Shown piece after piece: positions 1-6,853 of a DNA stretch of 9,838 bases. The notes below the pieces were generated by a model. It saw nothing but the letters and a program-made list of their open reading frames with translations. It made no database searches and was not told the DNA's origin. The DNA is taken from the NCBI GenBank assembly GCA_937958075.1, contig CALFFB010000215.1:1-9838 (forward strand), written 5' to 3'. Positions within the stretch are counted from its first letter, which is position 1; the number at the start of each line of letters is the position of its first letter. This DNA comes from an uncultured Geobacteraceae bacterium. Its GTDB lineage: Bacteria; Desulfobacterota; Desulfuromonadia; Desulfuromonadales; Geopsychrobacteraceae. The position numbers and the translations under genes were made by a program.

Positions 1-6
1 GGTCGT

Positions 7-1125
7 TTACCCTTCTTGCCAGATCTGCCGCAGGTCGTCGTCGGTCAGGGCGCGTTTGTGTCGGCGGGCGAGGAGCCGGACTCGTTGCAGCAGCGGTCCG
101 AGGTCGGTGTCGCGGCAGGGGATTCCCAGGTGCTCCAGGCGCTTTTTCAGGCCGCTGCGGCCTGAGTGGGTACCGACGACCAGGTGGCGGGCAAGGCCAA
201 CGTCCGCCGGGTCATATCCTTCGTAGTTGGCGGCATGCTTTAATACGCCGTCGGTGTGCAGCCCGGATTCATGGGAAAAGACCTTCTCTCCAACCACCGC
301 CTTCCATTCCGGCACCTTGCGGCCACTGGCCGTGGCCACCAGCCGTGACAATTCGACCAGCCGCCGGGTTCTGATGCGTGGATCACGGCCACAGGCGTGT
401 TTCAGGGCCATCACCACTTCCTCCAGTGCCGCGTTGCCGGCCCGTTCCCCGAGACCGTTGACGGTGGTGCTGATGTAGGTGGCTCCGGCGCGTGCTCCGG
501 CGATGGCGTTGGCGGTGGCCATGCCCAGGTCGTTATGGGTATGAACCTCCAGATCAATGGAGCAGTGCCGGGCCAGGGTGCTGATTTTGTCGAAGGTGGT
601 GAAGGGGTCGAGCAGACCGAGGGTGTCACAGAAGCGGAAGCGATCGGCCCCGAGGTTTTCGGCTACGGTTAAGAGTTCCAGCAGGAAATTCATGTCGGCG
701 CGTCCGGCATCCTCAGCGCCGATGCAGACGTAGAGACCTTGATCCTTGGCGAATCCCAGGGCGGTTTTCAGCTGTTCCTTGACCTGTTTCCGGCTGCTGC
801 GCATTTTATAGCGAATGTGGATATCGGATGCAGAGATGGACAAATCGACGGCGGTGATGCCGCATGCGAGGGAGGCCTGAATGTCGGGGATCAGGGCGCG
901 GTTCCAGGTCAACAGGCGGGCGTTCAGGTTCAGATCGACAAGTTTCCGGAGGGTGCGTTGTTCATCGCGGCCCATGGCCGGAATTCCGCATTCCAGTTCA
1001 CTGACCCCGATCTCGTCCAGCATCCTGGCGATCTGGATTTTTTCCTGGGGACTGAAGACCACGCCCGCGGCCTGTTCGCCGTCACGCAGGGTGGTATCGG
1101 AGATATGGATTCGGGTCTCAGACAT
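7..1125 (-). CDS. nifV: Homocitrate synthase NifV
   Basis: The product (372 aa) condenses acetyl-CoA with 2-oxoglutarate to give (R)-homocitrate, the organic ligand of the nitrogenase FeMo-cofactor; it is cytosolic. The N-terminal DTTLRDGEQ motif (residues 10-18, with R14 and D15) and the metal-binding HTHNDLG motif (H195, H197) are those of the DRE-TIM metallolyase family. The glycine-rich NGLGERAGN stretch (about 223-231) and the FSHESGLHTDG segment are typical of homocitrate and isopropylmalate synthases. The length matches NifV, and there is no C-terminal LeuA regulatory domain, which argues against LeuA. The ATG has a strong AGGAGG ribosome site just upstream. It is transcribed divergently from nifE, probably from the sigma54 site at 1188-1203. 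The stop codon lies at the very edge of the window. NifV rather than another homocitrate synthase is inferred mainly from the nif neighbours. Confidence 0.93.
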   Translation of the reverse strand: MSETRIHISDTTLRDGEQAAGVVFSPQEKIQIARMLDEIGVSELECGIPAMGRDEQRTLRKLVDLNLNARLLTWNRALIPDIQASLACGITAVDLSISASDIHIRYKMRSSRKQVKEQLKTALGFAKDQGLYVCIGAEDAGRADMNFLLELLTVAENLGADRFRFCDTLGLLDPFTTFDKISTLARHCSIDLEVHTHNDLGMATANAIAGARAGATYISTTVNGLGERAGNAALEEVVMALKHACGRDPRIRTRRLVELSRLVATASGRKVPEWKAVVGEKVFSHESGLHTDGVLKHAANYEGYDPADVGLARHLVVGTHSGRSGLKKRLEHLGIPCRDTDLGPLLQRVRLLARRHKRALTDDDLRQIWQEG

Positions 1126-1187
1126 GGTGCGCCTCCTGCTGGCTGTTCAGGGACGCCCTTGTCACCGGAAGGAAATAGGCAGTGTTC

Positions 1188-1203
1188 AGCAATGACCGTG
1201 CCT
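1188..1203 (-). promoter_or_regulatory. sigma54 (-24/-12) promoter for nifV
   Basis: Read on the minus strand the site is AGGCACGGTCATTGCT. It has GG, ten bases, then GC, and matches the RpoN consensus TGGCACG-N4-TTGCW at nearly every conserved position except the leading T. Transcription would start near 1178, leaving about 50 bases of leader before nifV. sigma54 control is usual for nif genes. No experimental support is available here. Confidence 0.75.
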
Positions 1204-1216
1204 GATGCGAACCGCA

Positions 1217-1235
1217 GCCTGTCTGGATGGCAGGC
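1217..1235. repeat. GC-rich inverted repeat upstream of the nif promoters
   Basis: GCCTGTC at 1217-1223 pairs with GGCAGGC at 1229-1235 (seven pairs, one G-T) around TGGAT. The right arm, TGGCAGGC at 1228-1235, recurs directly at 1247-1254, 19 bp or about two helical turns away. ACAGGCAA occurs at 1236-1243 and again at 1267-1274. The site lies about 15 bp behind the nifV -24 element, so it could be an activator or repressor site. The protein that would bind is unknown. Confidence 0.4.
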
Positions 1236-1257
1236 ACAGGCAAAGGTGGCAGGCCCT

Positions 1258-1293
1258 GCTGAAAAAACAGGCAACATGGATGTTTTTTTCAGC
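1258..1293. repeat. A/T-tract inverted repeat midway between the two sigma54 promoters
   Basis: GCTGAAAAAACA (1258-1269) is the inverted copy of TGTTTTTTTCAGC (1281-1293), with a single extra T, around an 11-base centre. The dyad centre, about 1275.5, is 74 bp from the -24 GG of nifV (1201-1202) and 74 bp from the -24 GG of nifE (1349-1350). It lies between divergent promoters, so a transcription terminator is unlikely. A DNA-bending or shared enhancer site fits better, but that is inference. Confidence 0.6.
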
Positions 1294-1347
1294 ATCTGCA
1301 GACGGGCTTTGTGTCATAACGAGAGCGTTTCGGCCTTACTCACGATC

Positions 1348-1363
1348 TGGCCGACGTTTTGCA
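1348..1363 (+). promoter_or_regulatory. sigma54 (-24/-12) promoter for nifE-nifN
   Basis: The sequence TGGCCGACGTTTTGCA has GG, ten bases, then GC. It matches the RpoN consensus at TGGC and TTGCA. Transcription would begin near 1374, giving a leader of about 110 bases before the nifE GTG start. It faces away from the matching nifV site. Confidence 0.75.
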
Positions 1364-1471
1364 ATCTGAGCATCTGAGCTCATCGTTTTTGTCTACGGAT
1401 TGTATTCCGTCCGGCACTTTTCAAACATCCTTTCCCAATGACGCGACAGGTTGTTTCATCCTGAAACTGCC

Positions 1472-1477
1472 AGGAGG
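1472..1477 (+). promoter_or_regulatory. Ribosome binding site deciding the nifE GTG start
   Basis: A perfect AGGAGG sits six bases before GTG at 1484. An earlier in-frame TTG at 1451 would add 11 residues but would place this Shine-Dalgarno inside the coding sequence. GTG 1484 is therefore the better start, and it also gives cysteine numbering that matches NifE. Confidence 0.8.
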
Positions 1478-1483
1478 CTTGTT

Positions 1484-2836
1484 GTGTCCACCAAACCCAA
1501 TATCAGAGAGCTGCTGGCCGAGAGTGCCTGCGAGCACCAGCAGCCACAAAAAAAAGCCTGTAACCTTCCGACGCCGGGCGCGACGACCGGCGGTTGTGCA
1601 TTCGAGGGGGCGCAGATTGCCCTGTTTCCCTTTGCCGATGCCGCCCATCTGGTGCACGGGCCTATCACCTGTGTCGGTGCCAGCTGGGAAACCCGGGCCA
1701 CCCTGAGCTCATGGCCGGGGCGCGATCTGACCCGGATGGGCTTTACCACCGATATCGGTCTGAATGACGTTATCTTCAGCGGTGAGCAAAAGCTGCAAGA
1801 TGCCATCAACTACATTGCGACGCGTTACCGGCCCCAGGCAATTTTCGTCTATGCCACCTGTGTCACCGCCCTCATCGGTGACGATATCGGCCTGATCTGC
1901 CGCCGGGCGACAGCGGTGCATGGCATCCCCTGCGTGCCGGTGCACGCGCCGGGATTGGTGGGCAGCAAGAACCTGGGCAGCCGCATTGCCGGCGAGGAGG
2001 TACTGCGTCACCTGATCGGCACCGCTGAGCCGGAACAAACACCTCCTTTTGCCATCAATCTCATCGGTGAATACAATGTCACCGGCGATATGTGGCAGTA
2101 TTCCCACCTCCTTGAAGAGCTGGGCATCCACGTCCTTTCGACACTGAGTGGTGATGGGCGCATTGCCGCCATCCGCGCCGCCCACCGGGCGCGGCTCAAC
2201 GTCATCGTCTGCGCCAAATCCCTGATTTCCCAGACGCGCAAGATGCAGCAGCGTTACGGCATCCCCTATATTTCCCTGTCCTTCTACGGCAAGCGCGATA
2301 CCTCCGCCGGACTGGTGGCCATTGCCGCGGCTCTGGGGGATGAGGATCTGCTGGCACGCACCAGGTCATTGGTGGCGCGGGAGGAAGCGGCGCTGGAAGA
2401 GAAACTGACACCCTACCGGGAGCGTTTTGCCGGTAAAAAAGCGGTGCTCAACACCGGCGGCAACAAGAGCTGGTCGATTGCCGCGGCATTGCAGGATCTG
2501 GGGATTGAGGTGGTGGCAACGGCGGTGGGAAAGTCGACGGAGGATGACCGGGACAAAGCCAGGGAATATCTGGGGCCGCACGGGGTGCTGATGACCAAAC
2601 CGGCGCAGCAGCAGGCACAGATTATCGACGAGACGGGTGCGCATCTGCTGCTGGCCGGGGGGCGCAGCCTGTACACCGCCATCAAGAAGGGGATCGCCTT
2701 TATCGATGTCAATCAGGAAAAAAAGAAGAGCTACGGTGCCTACAGCGGATTGCTCAATCTGGCGGAGGATGTGGCCAACGCCCTGGACAGCCCGGTGTTC
2801 GAGCTGGTGGGCAGGAGGGCACCATGGGAGAAGTAA
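1484..2836 (+). CDS. nifE: FeMo-cofactor scaffold protein NifE
   Basis: NifE (450 aa here) pairs with NifN in a NifD2K2-like tetramer on which NifB-co is matured to FeMo-co with Mo and homocitrate. From the GTG start the conserved cysteines fall at C38 (GGCAFEGAQ), C63 (GPITCVGASW) and C126 (YATCVTALIGDD). These are one or two residues from the cluster ligands C37, C62 and C124 of Azotobacter NifE. C243 in VIVCAKSLISQ sits where the cofactor-binding Cys of NifD lies. The C-terminal IDVNQEKKKSY stretch is the usual NifE version of the NifD region that holds the cofactor His. The opening CEH...GATTGGCAFEGAQIAL pattern is specific to NifE rather than NifD. The stop overlaps the nifN start by 13 bp, so the two are translationally coupled, as expected for a 1:1 complex. 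Confidence 0.96.
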   Translation: MSTKPNIRELLAESACEHQQPQKKACNLPTPGATTGGCAFEGAQIALFPFADAAHLVHGPITCVGASWETRATLSSWPGRDLTRMGFTTDIGLNDVIFSGEQKLQDAINYIATRYRPQAIFVYATCVTALIGDDIGLICRRATAVHGIPCVPVHAPGLVGSKNLGSRIAGEEVLRHLIGTAEPEQTPPFAINLIGEYNVTGDMWQYSHLLEELGIHVLSTLSGDGRIAAIRAAHRARLNVIVCAKSLISQTRKMQQRYGIPYISLSFYGKRDTSAGLVAIAAALGDEDLLARTRSLVAREEAALEEKLTPYRERFAGKKAVLNTGGNKSWSIAAALQDLGIEVVATAVGKSTEDDRDKAREYLGPHGVLMTKPAQQQAQIIDETGAHLLLAGGRSLYTAIKKGIAFIDVNQEKKKSYGAYSGLLNLAEDVANALDSPVFELVGRRAPWEK

Positions 2837-4110
2837 CCTCAAGAAGCAAGCCGTTGCAGGTCAATCCCTTCAAGCTGTCACAGCCCCTGGGCGCGACTCT
2901 GGCCTTTCTCGGGGTCGATGGTTGCATGCCGCTGATGCACGGCGGGCAGGGCTGCACCAGCTTTACCAAGGTCTACTTCACCCGTCATTTCGGCGAGCCC
3001 ATTGCCATTCAGACAACGGCGATCAGTGACGCCGTCGCCGTACTCGACGGCGGTGATTACAGCATCATCGAAGCCGTCAGAAACATCACCGCCAAGGTCA
3101 AGCCTTGTCTAATCGGTCTGCACACCACTGGTCTGCCCGAAACCAAGGGGGATGATCTGCGCGGGGTCGCGGCACAGGTTGATTTTCCCCTGGTCTGGGT
3201 CAACACGCCTGATTATGAGGGGGGGCTGGAGAGCGGCTGGGCACTGGCGACCACAGCCCTGATCGCGCAGCTCACCGAGTCTGCAGACCTCATAATCGGG
3301 GAAAAAATGGTACTGCTTCCCCATGTCAGCATGACCCCCATCGAGGTGGAACGCTTGCGGTTGTTCATTGAATCCTTCGGTTTCACTGTTGTGGTGATGC
3401 CTGACCTGTCGACCTCCCTTGATGGTCACCTCGGTCAGAAACAGGCCGCCCTGTCCAGTGGCGGTATCCGTGTTGATGACATCAGCGCTCTGGCGAATGC
3501 GAATTGGGTCATGAGTGTCGGGGCGTCGATGAAGTCATGCGCGGCGCAACTGCAGAGGAAAAATCCGGCCCTGCGCTCTTTGCATTTCTCCCATCTGCAC
3601 GGTTTGCAGGCCACCGATGCCCTGGTGACGGCACTGCTGGCGGCCAGTGGCCAGGCTCGCCCGGCAGATTCAGTGCGTCGTTGGCGTGCTCGGCTGCAGG
3701 ACACCCTCCTCGACAGCCACTTTCTTTTGGGGCAGACCCGTTTTCTGGTGGCGGCGGAAGCTGACCAGCTGGCGGGTGTCTGCGCCGCCATCGGTGAGGC
3801 CGGAGGCAAAGTCACAGTGGCCCTGGCACCGACTCCATCACCGGTGCTGGCAGAAATTAAAGCGGACCGGGTGCTGGTGGGCGACCTTGAAGATGCCGAG
3901 GATCTGGCAACGGATTACGACCTGATTGTCGGCGGCGGGCACTGTGAAGCCTTGGCCCATCGCCTGGGCAAGGGGTTTGTCCTGCGTGGCTTTCCGAGCT
4001 GGGAGCAGATGGGCAACCAGCTGAAAACTGATTGTCTGTACGAGGGAGGCGCGTATTTCCTCTGTGAAATGGCCAACGAGATTGCCAGGATGAAGCATCA
4101 TGGGGAGTGA
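2824..4110 (+). CDS. nifN: FeMo-cofactor scaffold protein NifN
   Basis: NifN (428 aa) is the NifK-like partner of NifE. The N-terminal block (about residues 11-50) reads NPFKLSQPLGATLAFLGV followed by MPLMHGGQGCTSFTK. This is the NifN/NifK signature, and C44 sits exactly where Azotobacter NifN supplies its cluster ligand. The other P-cluster cysteines of NifK are not retained, as is usual for NifN. The ATG at 2824 has GGAGG six bases upstream and lies inside the end of nifE. The length is normal for a NifN without a fused NifX domain, and no separate nifX is seen in this window. The gene is followed by a 153-bp gap holding structured repeat copy A and then the NifU-NifQ fusion, probably on the same transcript. 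Confidence 0.95.
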   Translation: MGEVTSRSKPLQVNPFKLSQPLGATLAFLGVDGCMPLMHGGQGCTSFTKVYFTRHFGEPIAIQTTAISDAVAVLDGGDYSIIEAVRNITAKVKPCLIGLHTTGLPETKGDDLRGVAAQVDFPLVWVNTPDYEGGLESGWALATTALIAQLTESADLIIGEKMVLLPHVSMTPIEVERLRLFIESFGFTVVVMPDLSTSLDGHLGQKQAALSSGGIRVDDISALANANWVMSVGASMKSCAAQLQRKNPALRSLHFSHLHGLQATDALVTALLAASGQARPADSVRRWRARLQDTLLDSHFLLGQTRFLVAAEADQLAGVCAAIGEAGGKVTVALAPTPSPVLAEIKADRVLVGDLEDAEDLATDYDLIVGGGHCEALAHRLGKGFVLRGFPSWEQMGNQLKTDCLYEGGAYFLCEMANEIARMKHHGE

Positions 4111-4139
4111 TATGATAAGTCGCTGCAATAGCTCGGTAT

Positions 4140-4241
4140 GGGATTGCGACTCCCAATCCGAGGGACGCTTTGCGCCATCCCTGGCCGCTCGACTGTCGCC
4201 ATCCGGGCGACAGACGCCCTCGTCATGGCAGCCCCAACCCC
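4140..4241 (+). repeat. Structured intergenic repeat, copy A
   Basis: This is one of three ~102-103-bp related elements in the window. Copy A runs in the same sense as nifN and nifU-Q. Its outer stem is GGG-a-TTG/CAA-CCC, then CTCCCA/TGGCAG with one C-C mismatch, then a 3x3 internal loop (ATC facing TCA), then CGAGGG/CCCTCG. Inside are hairpin P2 (GC-GCC, loop ATCCCT, GGC-c-GC) and hairpin P3 (CTGTCGCC, loop ATCCG, GGCGACAG; 4193-4213). The P3 loop is one base shorter than in the other copies. The element ends ten bases before the AGGGG ribosome site of the fusion gene. It contains no stop in the downstream gene's frame, so a gene caller may wrongly extend that gene upstream into it. Confidence 0.85.
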
Positions 4242-4263
4242 ACACCGGACAGGGGCTAAAAAA

Positions 4264-5250
4264 ATGAGCATATATGGGTACTCGCAGCGTATTCTGGATT
4301 ACGCGGGTAACGGCAACTACACTGGAGGAATGGACGACGCTGACGGCATTGGCGAGGTCGGACTTGATGGCGACCGGCGGGGCACGGGCATCGCCGTGCG
4401 GATTTTTCTCAAGACCGAACAGCAACGGATCGAACGGGTTCGTTTTCAGGCCTTCGGCTGCGGCTATACCCTAGCCGCCTGCGCTGCCGCCGCTGAACTG
4501 GCAGAAAACGGCCCTTTGGCCGATGTCATGGGGATCACCTCCGCTGCCATTGCGGAACGCCTTGGCGGGTTGCCCGGGGATCGCCATTACTGCGCCCAGC
4601 TGGCGGCCGAAGCCCTGCAGGCAGCAGCGAAAAGCGCAGTCCAGGGCCATGACGCAGTGCCGGCCAGGGTCATGGCAACGGACAGCCACGCCTGTCCGCG
4701 GGTTACCGCCGATCATCCCCGGTACCGTTGGTTGATGGACAGTTCCTGTGGGCTGGATGTGGCGGTGGCGGATCGTCATCTACTGGCCTGCCTGCTGACG
4801 GTCGTGGAGGATGAAGGAAACGTGGCGGCGGCGCTGGGGTTGACCTCGGCACAGTACCGGCAGCTGTATGCCCGTTTTTTTCCTGCGGTGGAGTTTGCTA
4901 TCGATGACCCCCGCGAATCACCGGAAAATTCCGATCTGGTTGATTTGCTGCTGGACTATGTCCCCAGGCACCCGGCTGACCGGAATTTGCCTGTAGAATA
5001 TCTGGTGCGCATCCTTGCCGCCCGCGCCACCCGTCCCGGTCATCTGTGGGCAGCTATGGGGTTGTTCGCACGCGCCGAACTGACGGCAGCAATTCAGCGT
5101 CACCTTCCGGCGCTGGCCACCGCTAACAGCCGTGGCATGCGCTGGAAACGTTTCTTCTACAAACAGCTTTGTGAACGCAGTGGCGGAACCCTGTGTAAAT
5201 CTCCGGTGTGTGGAGACTGTCCGGAATACAGTCTCTGTTTCGTTTCCTGA
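4264..5250 (+). CDS. NifU-like scaffold / NifQ fusion protein
   Basis: This is a 328-residue fusion. Residues 1-120 resemble the IscU/NifU N-terminal scaffold: YSQRILDY, DDADGIGEVG, FGCGYTLAAC with C66, and HYCAQLAAEAL with C110. The first NifU cysteine and its nearby Asp (CGD) are replaced by D37, R38 and R39, so one of three cluster ligands is missing. Residues from about 155 to the end match NifQ. HLLACLLTVVEDEGNVAAAL and RWKRFFYKQLCE are typical, and the C-terminus has the exact NifQ Mo-Fe-S motif C-x4-C-x2-C-x5-C (C311, C316, C319, C325). NifQ donates Mo, as a Mo-Fe-S cluster, to NifEN/NifH during FeMo-co synthesis. The fusion suggests cluster docking or assembly in one polypeptide (inference). 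ATG 4264 was chosen because AGGGG lies eight bases upstream; earlier in-frame starts fall in the repeat. Confidence 0.88.
   Translation: MSIYGYSQRILDYAGNGNYTGGMDDADGIGEVGLDGDRRGTGIAVRIFLKTEQQRIERVRFQAFGCGYTLAACAAAAELAENGPLADVMGITSAAIAERLGGLPGDRHYCAQLAAEALQAAAKSAVQGHDAVPARVMATDSHACPRVTADHPRYRWLMDSSCGLDVAVADRHLLACLLTVVEDEGNVAAALGLTSAQYRQLYARFFPAVEFAIDDPRESPENSDLVDLLLDYVPRHPADRNLPVEYLVRILAARATRPGHLWAAMGLFARAELTAAIQRHLPALATANSRGMRWKRFFYKQLCERSGGTLCKSPVCGDCPEYSLCFVS
5213..5235 (+). terminator. Possible terminator hairpin at the 3' end of the NifU-NifQ gene
   Basis: GAGACTGT (5213-5220) and ACAGTCTC (5228-5235) form a perfect 8-bp stem with a seven-base loop, ending 15 bases before the end of the stop codon. 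A T-rich stretch follows (TGTTTCGTTT), with a longer run of eight T further on at 5268-5275, just before the convergent thpR gene ends. The stem lies in coding sequence for the NifQ Cys motif, so coding constraint is an alternative explanation. The stem's GC content is only moderate. Confidence 0.4.
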
Positions 5251-5274
5251 CAGCTTTCTTTAGGTTCTTTTTTT

Positions 5275-5826
5275 TCAAGAATTGCTGAACAGAGGGCGAT
5301 GCAGCAATTCATAGTGGACACCCCTTTGGTGCAGTGTGCTGCAATAAAGTGCGAAGCTTGAAACAGGAAACGTTCCTTCTGGAAAAGATTCATTGATCAA
5401 AATTTCAATTTGTTCAGAAACAACATTGTCCTTGATTCTTGAAATTGTTATGTGCGGGGTGAAATGATCAGTTGAAGGAAATCCCAGCGGCGCTAATTGT
5501 TCATCGAGTTGACGGGCCAGCTCCGTCAGGCGCTGTTGCTGGTTGGTGCCGACGTAAAGAACTCTGGGTGTGCCACGTGGAGGGAAAAAACCGAAGTCGG
5601 TCAGACTCAAGGAGAAAACTTCCTGCTGCCGGGCGATGATGTCGAGGCGCTGTCCGATCTGCACTGCCTGCTCTGAGTCAATCTCTCCCAGAAATTTCAG
5701 GGTCATGTGCAGGTTTTCCGGGTTGACCAGGCTCAGCCTGAGATGACTGCGGCGCAGGACACGGATAACTTTTTCCAGCCGCAATTTTATGTCATCAGGC
5801 AGATCAATGGCGATAAAAGCACGCAT
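5275..5826 (-). CDS. thpR: RNA 2',3'-cyclic phosphodiesterase (2H / LigT family)
   Basis: The 183-residue product belongs to the 2H phosphoesterase superfamily (bacterial LigT/ThpR). These enzymes hydrolyse RNA 2',3'-cyclic phosphates and can reversibly form 2'-5' RNA links. Both catalytic HxT motifs are present: H40-M-T42 in LHMTLKFLG and H125-I-T127 in HFTPHITISR. The MRAFIAIDLP start and overall length are standard. Its start codon lies only nine bases past the modC stop, so it is probably the last gene of the mod transcript. It converges on the NifU-NifQ gene with 24 bp between the stops. No link to molybdenum metabolism is known to me; co-transcription may be incidental. Confidence 0.92.
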   Translation of the reverse strand: MRAFIAIDLPDDIKLRLEKVIRVLRRSHLRLSLVNPENLHMTLKFLGEIDSEQAVQIGQRLDIIARQQEVFSLSLTDFGFFPPRGTPRVLYVGTNQQQRLTELARQLDEQLAPLGFPSTDHFTPHITISRIKDNVVSEQIEILINESFPEGTFPVSSFALYCSTLHQRGVHYELLHRPLFSNS

Positions 5827-5835
5827 GCAATCAGC

Positions 5836-6714
5836 CTATCCCGCCAACGGCATGATCAGGGGGTTGAAAGCCTTGGAAGCAATCAGCACCCGCTTGCCGA
5901 CCGTGAGTGTCGCCAATTCCTGCTCACTGGCAATGACCTGAACGACATCCTGCCCCACGAGCACATGAACAATGCCGACCACGCCGCTCGGTTCGATATG
6001 GACCACCTCACCGGTAAAACGGAACTTGTTGCTGATTTGTGATCTGGAAAAAACCTCCGCCGGACTGCCGCTGCGGGTCACCTTCCCCTTGTCGAGGACA
6101 AAGACGTGGCGGCTGAGTCGGAACACTTCACTCAAGTCATGACTGACCAGCAGGGTCGTGGGTTGATAGCGCCGGTGCAGACGCAGCAGTTCCTCCTGAA
6201 GATTGAGACGCATGTTCAGATCCAGCGCCGACAGGGGCTCGTCGAGGAGCAGAATGGCGGGCTTTAACGCCAGGGCCCGTGCCAGAGCCACCCGCTGCCG
6301 CTGGCCGCCGGAGAGCTTGTCCGGTTTGCGCTCCGCAAGTTCCTTGAGACCGGCGACGTTGAGCAATTCGTTGACGACGGTGCGGCGTTTCTGTCTGGGC
6401 AGGGCCAGGCCGATATTTTCAGCGACAGAAAGATGAGGGAACAGGGCATAATCCTGGAAAACCATGCCGATGGAGCGCTGCCGCGGTGGCTGATTGACGC
6501 GGCGGGTAGAGTCGAACCAACGCTGATCATTGACGATAATGGTGCCTTTGTCGGGTGTGGTCAATCCGGCCAGCATCCGCAAGAGCGTGGTTTTCCCGGC
6601 GCCGGAGGGGCCGAACAGGGTGATGAACTCCCCCTGGTCAACGTCGGCGCTGAACACCAGATCCATCGGTCCTTCGGCGGTATGCAGGCGTTTGGTGACA
6701 TTGATCTCTATCAT
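5836..6714 (-). CDS. modC: Molybdate ABC transporter ATP-binding protein ModC
   Basis: This is the ATPase that drives ModB-mediated molybdate import. It has all nucleotide-binding motifs: Walker A GPSGAGKT (35-42), Q-loop Q87 in VFQDYALFPH, signature LSGGQ (134-138), Walker B ILLLDEP (D158, E159) and switch H192. Residues about 231-292 look like a single TOBE/Mop-type domain (FTGEVVHIEPSGVVG...). At 292 aa it is shorter than the ~350-aa ModC with a double C-terminal domain. Molybdate-type specificity is inferred from ModA and ModB next door. The ribosome site is weak (GGACAG). Repeat copy B lies only 16 bp upstream of the start codon, which may reduce or tune its expression relative to modB. 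Confidence 0.93.
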   Translation of the reverse strand: MIEINVTKRLHTAEGPMDLVFSADVDQGEFITLFGPSGAGKTTLLRMLAGLTTPDKGTIIVNDQRWFDSTRRVNQPPRQRSIGMVFQDYALFPHLSVAENIGLALPRQKRRTVVNELLNVAGLKELAERKPDKLSGGQRQRVALARALALKPAILLLDEPLSALDLNMRLNLQEELLRLHRRYQPTTLLVSHDLSEVFRLSRHVFVLDKGKVTRSGSPAEVFSRSQISNKFRFTGEVVHIEPSGVVGIVHVLVGQDVVQVIASEQELATLTVGKRVLIASKAFNPLIMPLAG

Positions 6715-6730
6715 GAAAACTGTCCGGCAC

Positions 6731-6833
6731 AGGCTCGCATCTTCCCATCCAAGGGACGCTTTGCATCATCCATGATCGCTTGACTGTCGCCGTCCATGGC
6801 GACAGACACCCTTGTCAGGGAAGCAGCGACCCC
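6731..6833 (+). repeat. Structured intergenic repeat, copy B
   Basis: This copy sits in the modB-modC gap and is oriented opposite to the direction of mod transcription. By hand count it matches copy C at about 85% of positions without gaps. Its stems are GG-c-TCGC/GCGA-CC, CTTCCC/GGGAAG, the 3x3 internal loop ATC/TCA, and CAAGGG/CCCTTG. Inside are P2 (GC-ATC, loop ATCCAT, GAT-c-GC) and P3 (CTGTCGCC, loop GTCCAT, GGCGACAG; 6784-6805). Most differences from copy C are paired changes that keep base pairing, such as CTCTCA/TGAGAG becoming CTTCCC/GGGAAG. Confidence 0.88.
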
Positions 6834-6853
6834 ATGAAAATTATTTGAGAGGA

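Larger units (their letters stand above)
1126..1483. promoter_or_regulatory. Divergent nifV-nifE control region
   Basis: This 358-bp stretch separates two divergent nif genes and I see no convincing gene in it. Reading frames that cross it are continuations of antisense frames from nifV or out-of-frame leaders of nifE. It holds two outward-facing sigma54-type promoters, an A/T-tract inverted repeat between them, a 7-bp GC-rich inverted repeat at 1217-1235, and repeated CAGGC cores on the nifV side. I looked for the canonical NifA upstream site (TGT, 10 bases, ACA) and did not find one, so the activator may not be a classical NifA. The nifE leader after the predicted start (about 1374-1483) contains short hairpins, for example ACGGA/TCCGT around loop TTGTAT and GTTTCA/TGAAAC. 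Confidence 0.75.

Noticed and set aside
739..1377. Plus-strand frame of 212 codons
   Set aside because: It is mostly antisense to nifV, whose protein is clearly conserved; the remainder runs through the promoter region. The translation shows no recognisable domain.
2366..2842. Minus-strand frame of 158 codons
   Set aside because: It is antisense to the conserved C-terminal half of nifE and has no ribosome site or recognisable motif.
4134..4149. sigma54 promoter before the NifU-NifQ gene
   Set aside because: GGTATGGGATTGC has GG and TTGC, but only nine bases separate GG from GC, where ten are required.
3838..4425. Minus-strand frame of 195 codons
   Set aside because: It is antisense to the end of nifN, repeat copy A and the start of the fusion gene, with no conserved content.
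5251..5274. Bidirectional terminator between nifU-Q and thpR
   Set aside because: There is a run of T on the plus strand but no stem directly before it. No T-run follows thpR on its own strand.
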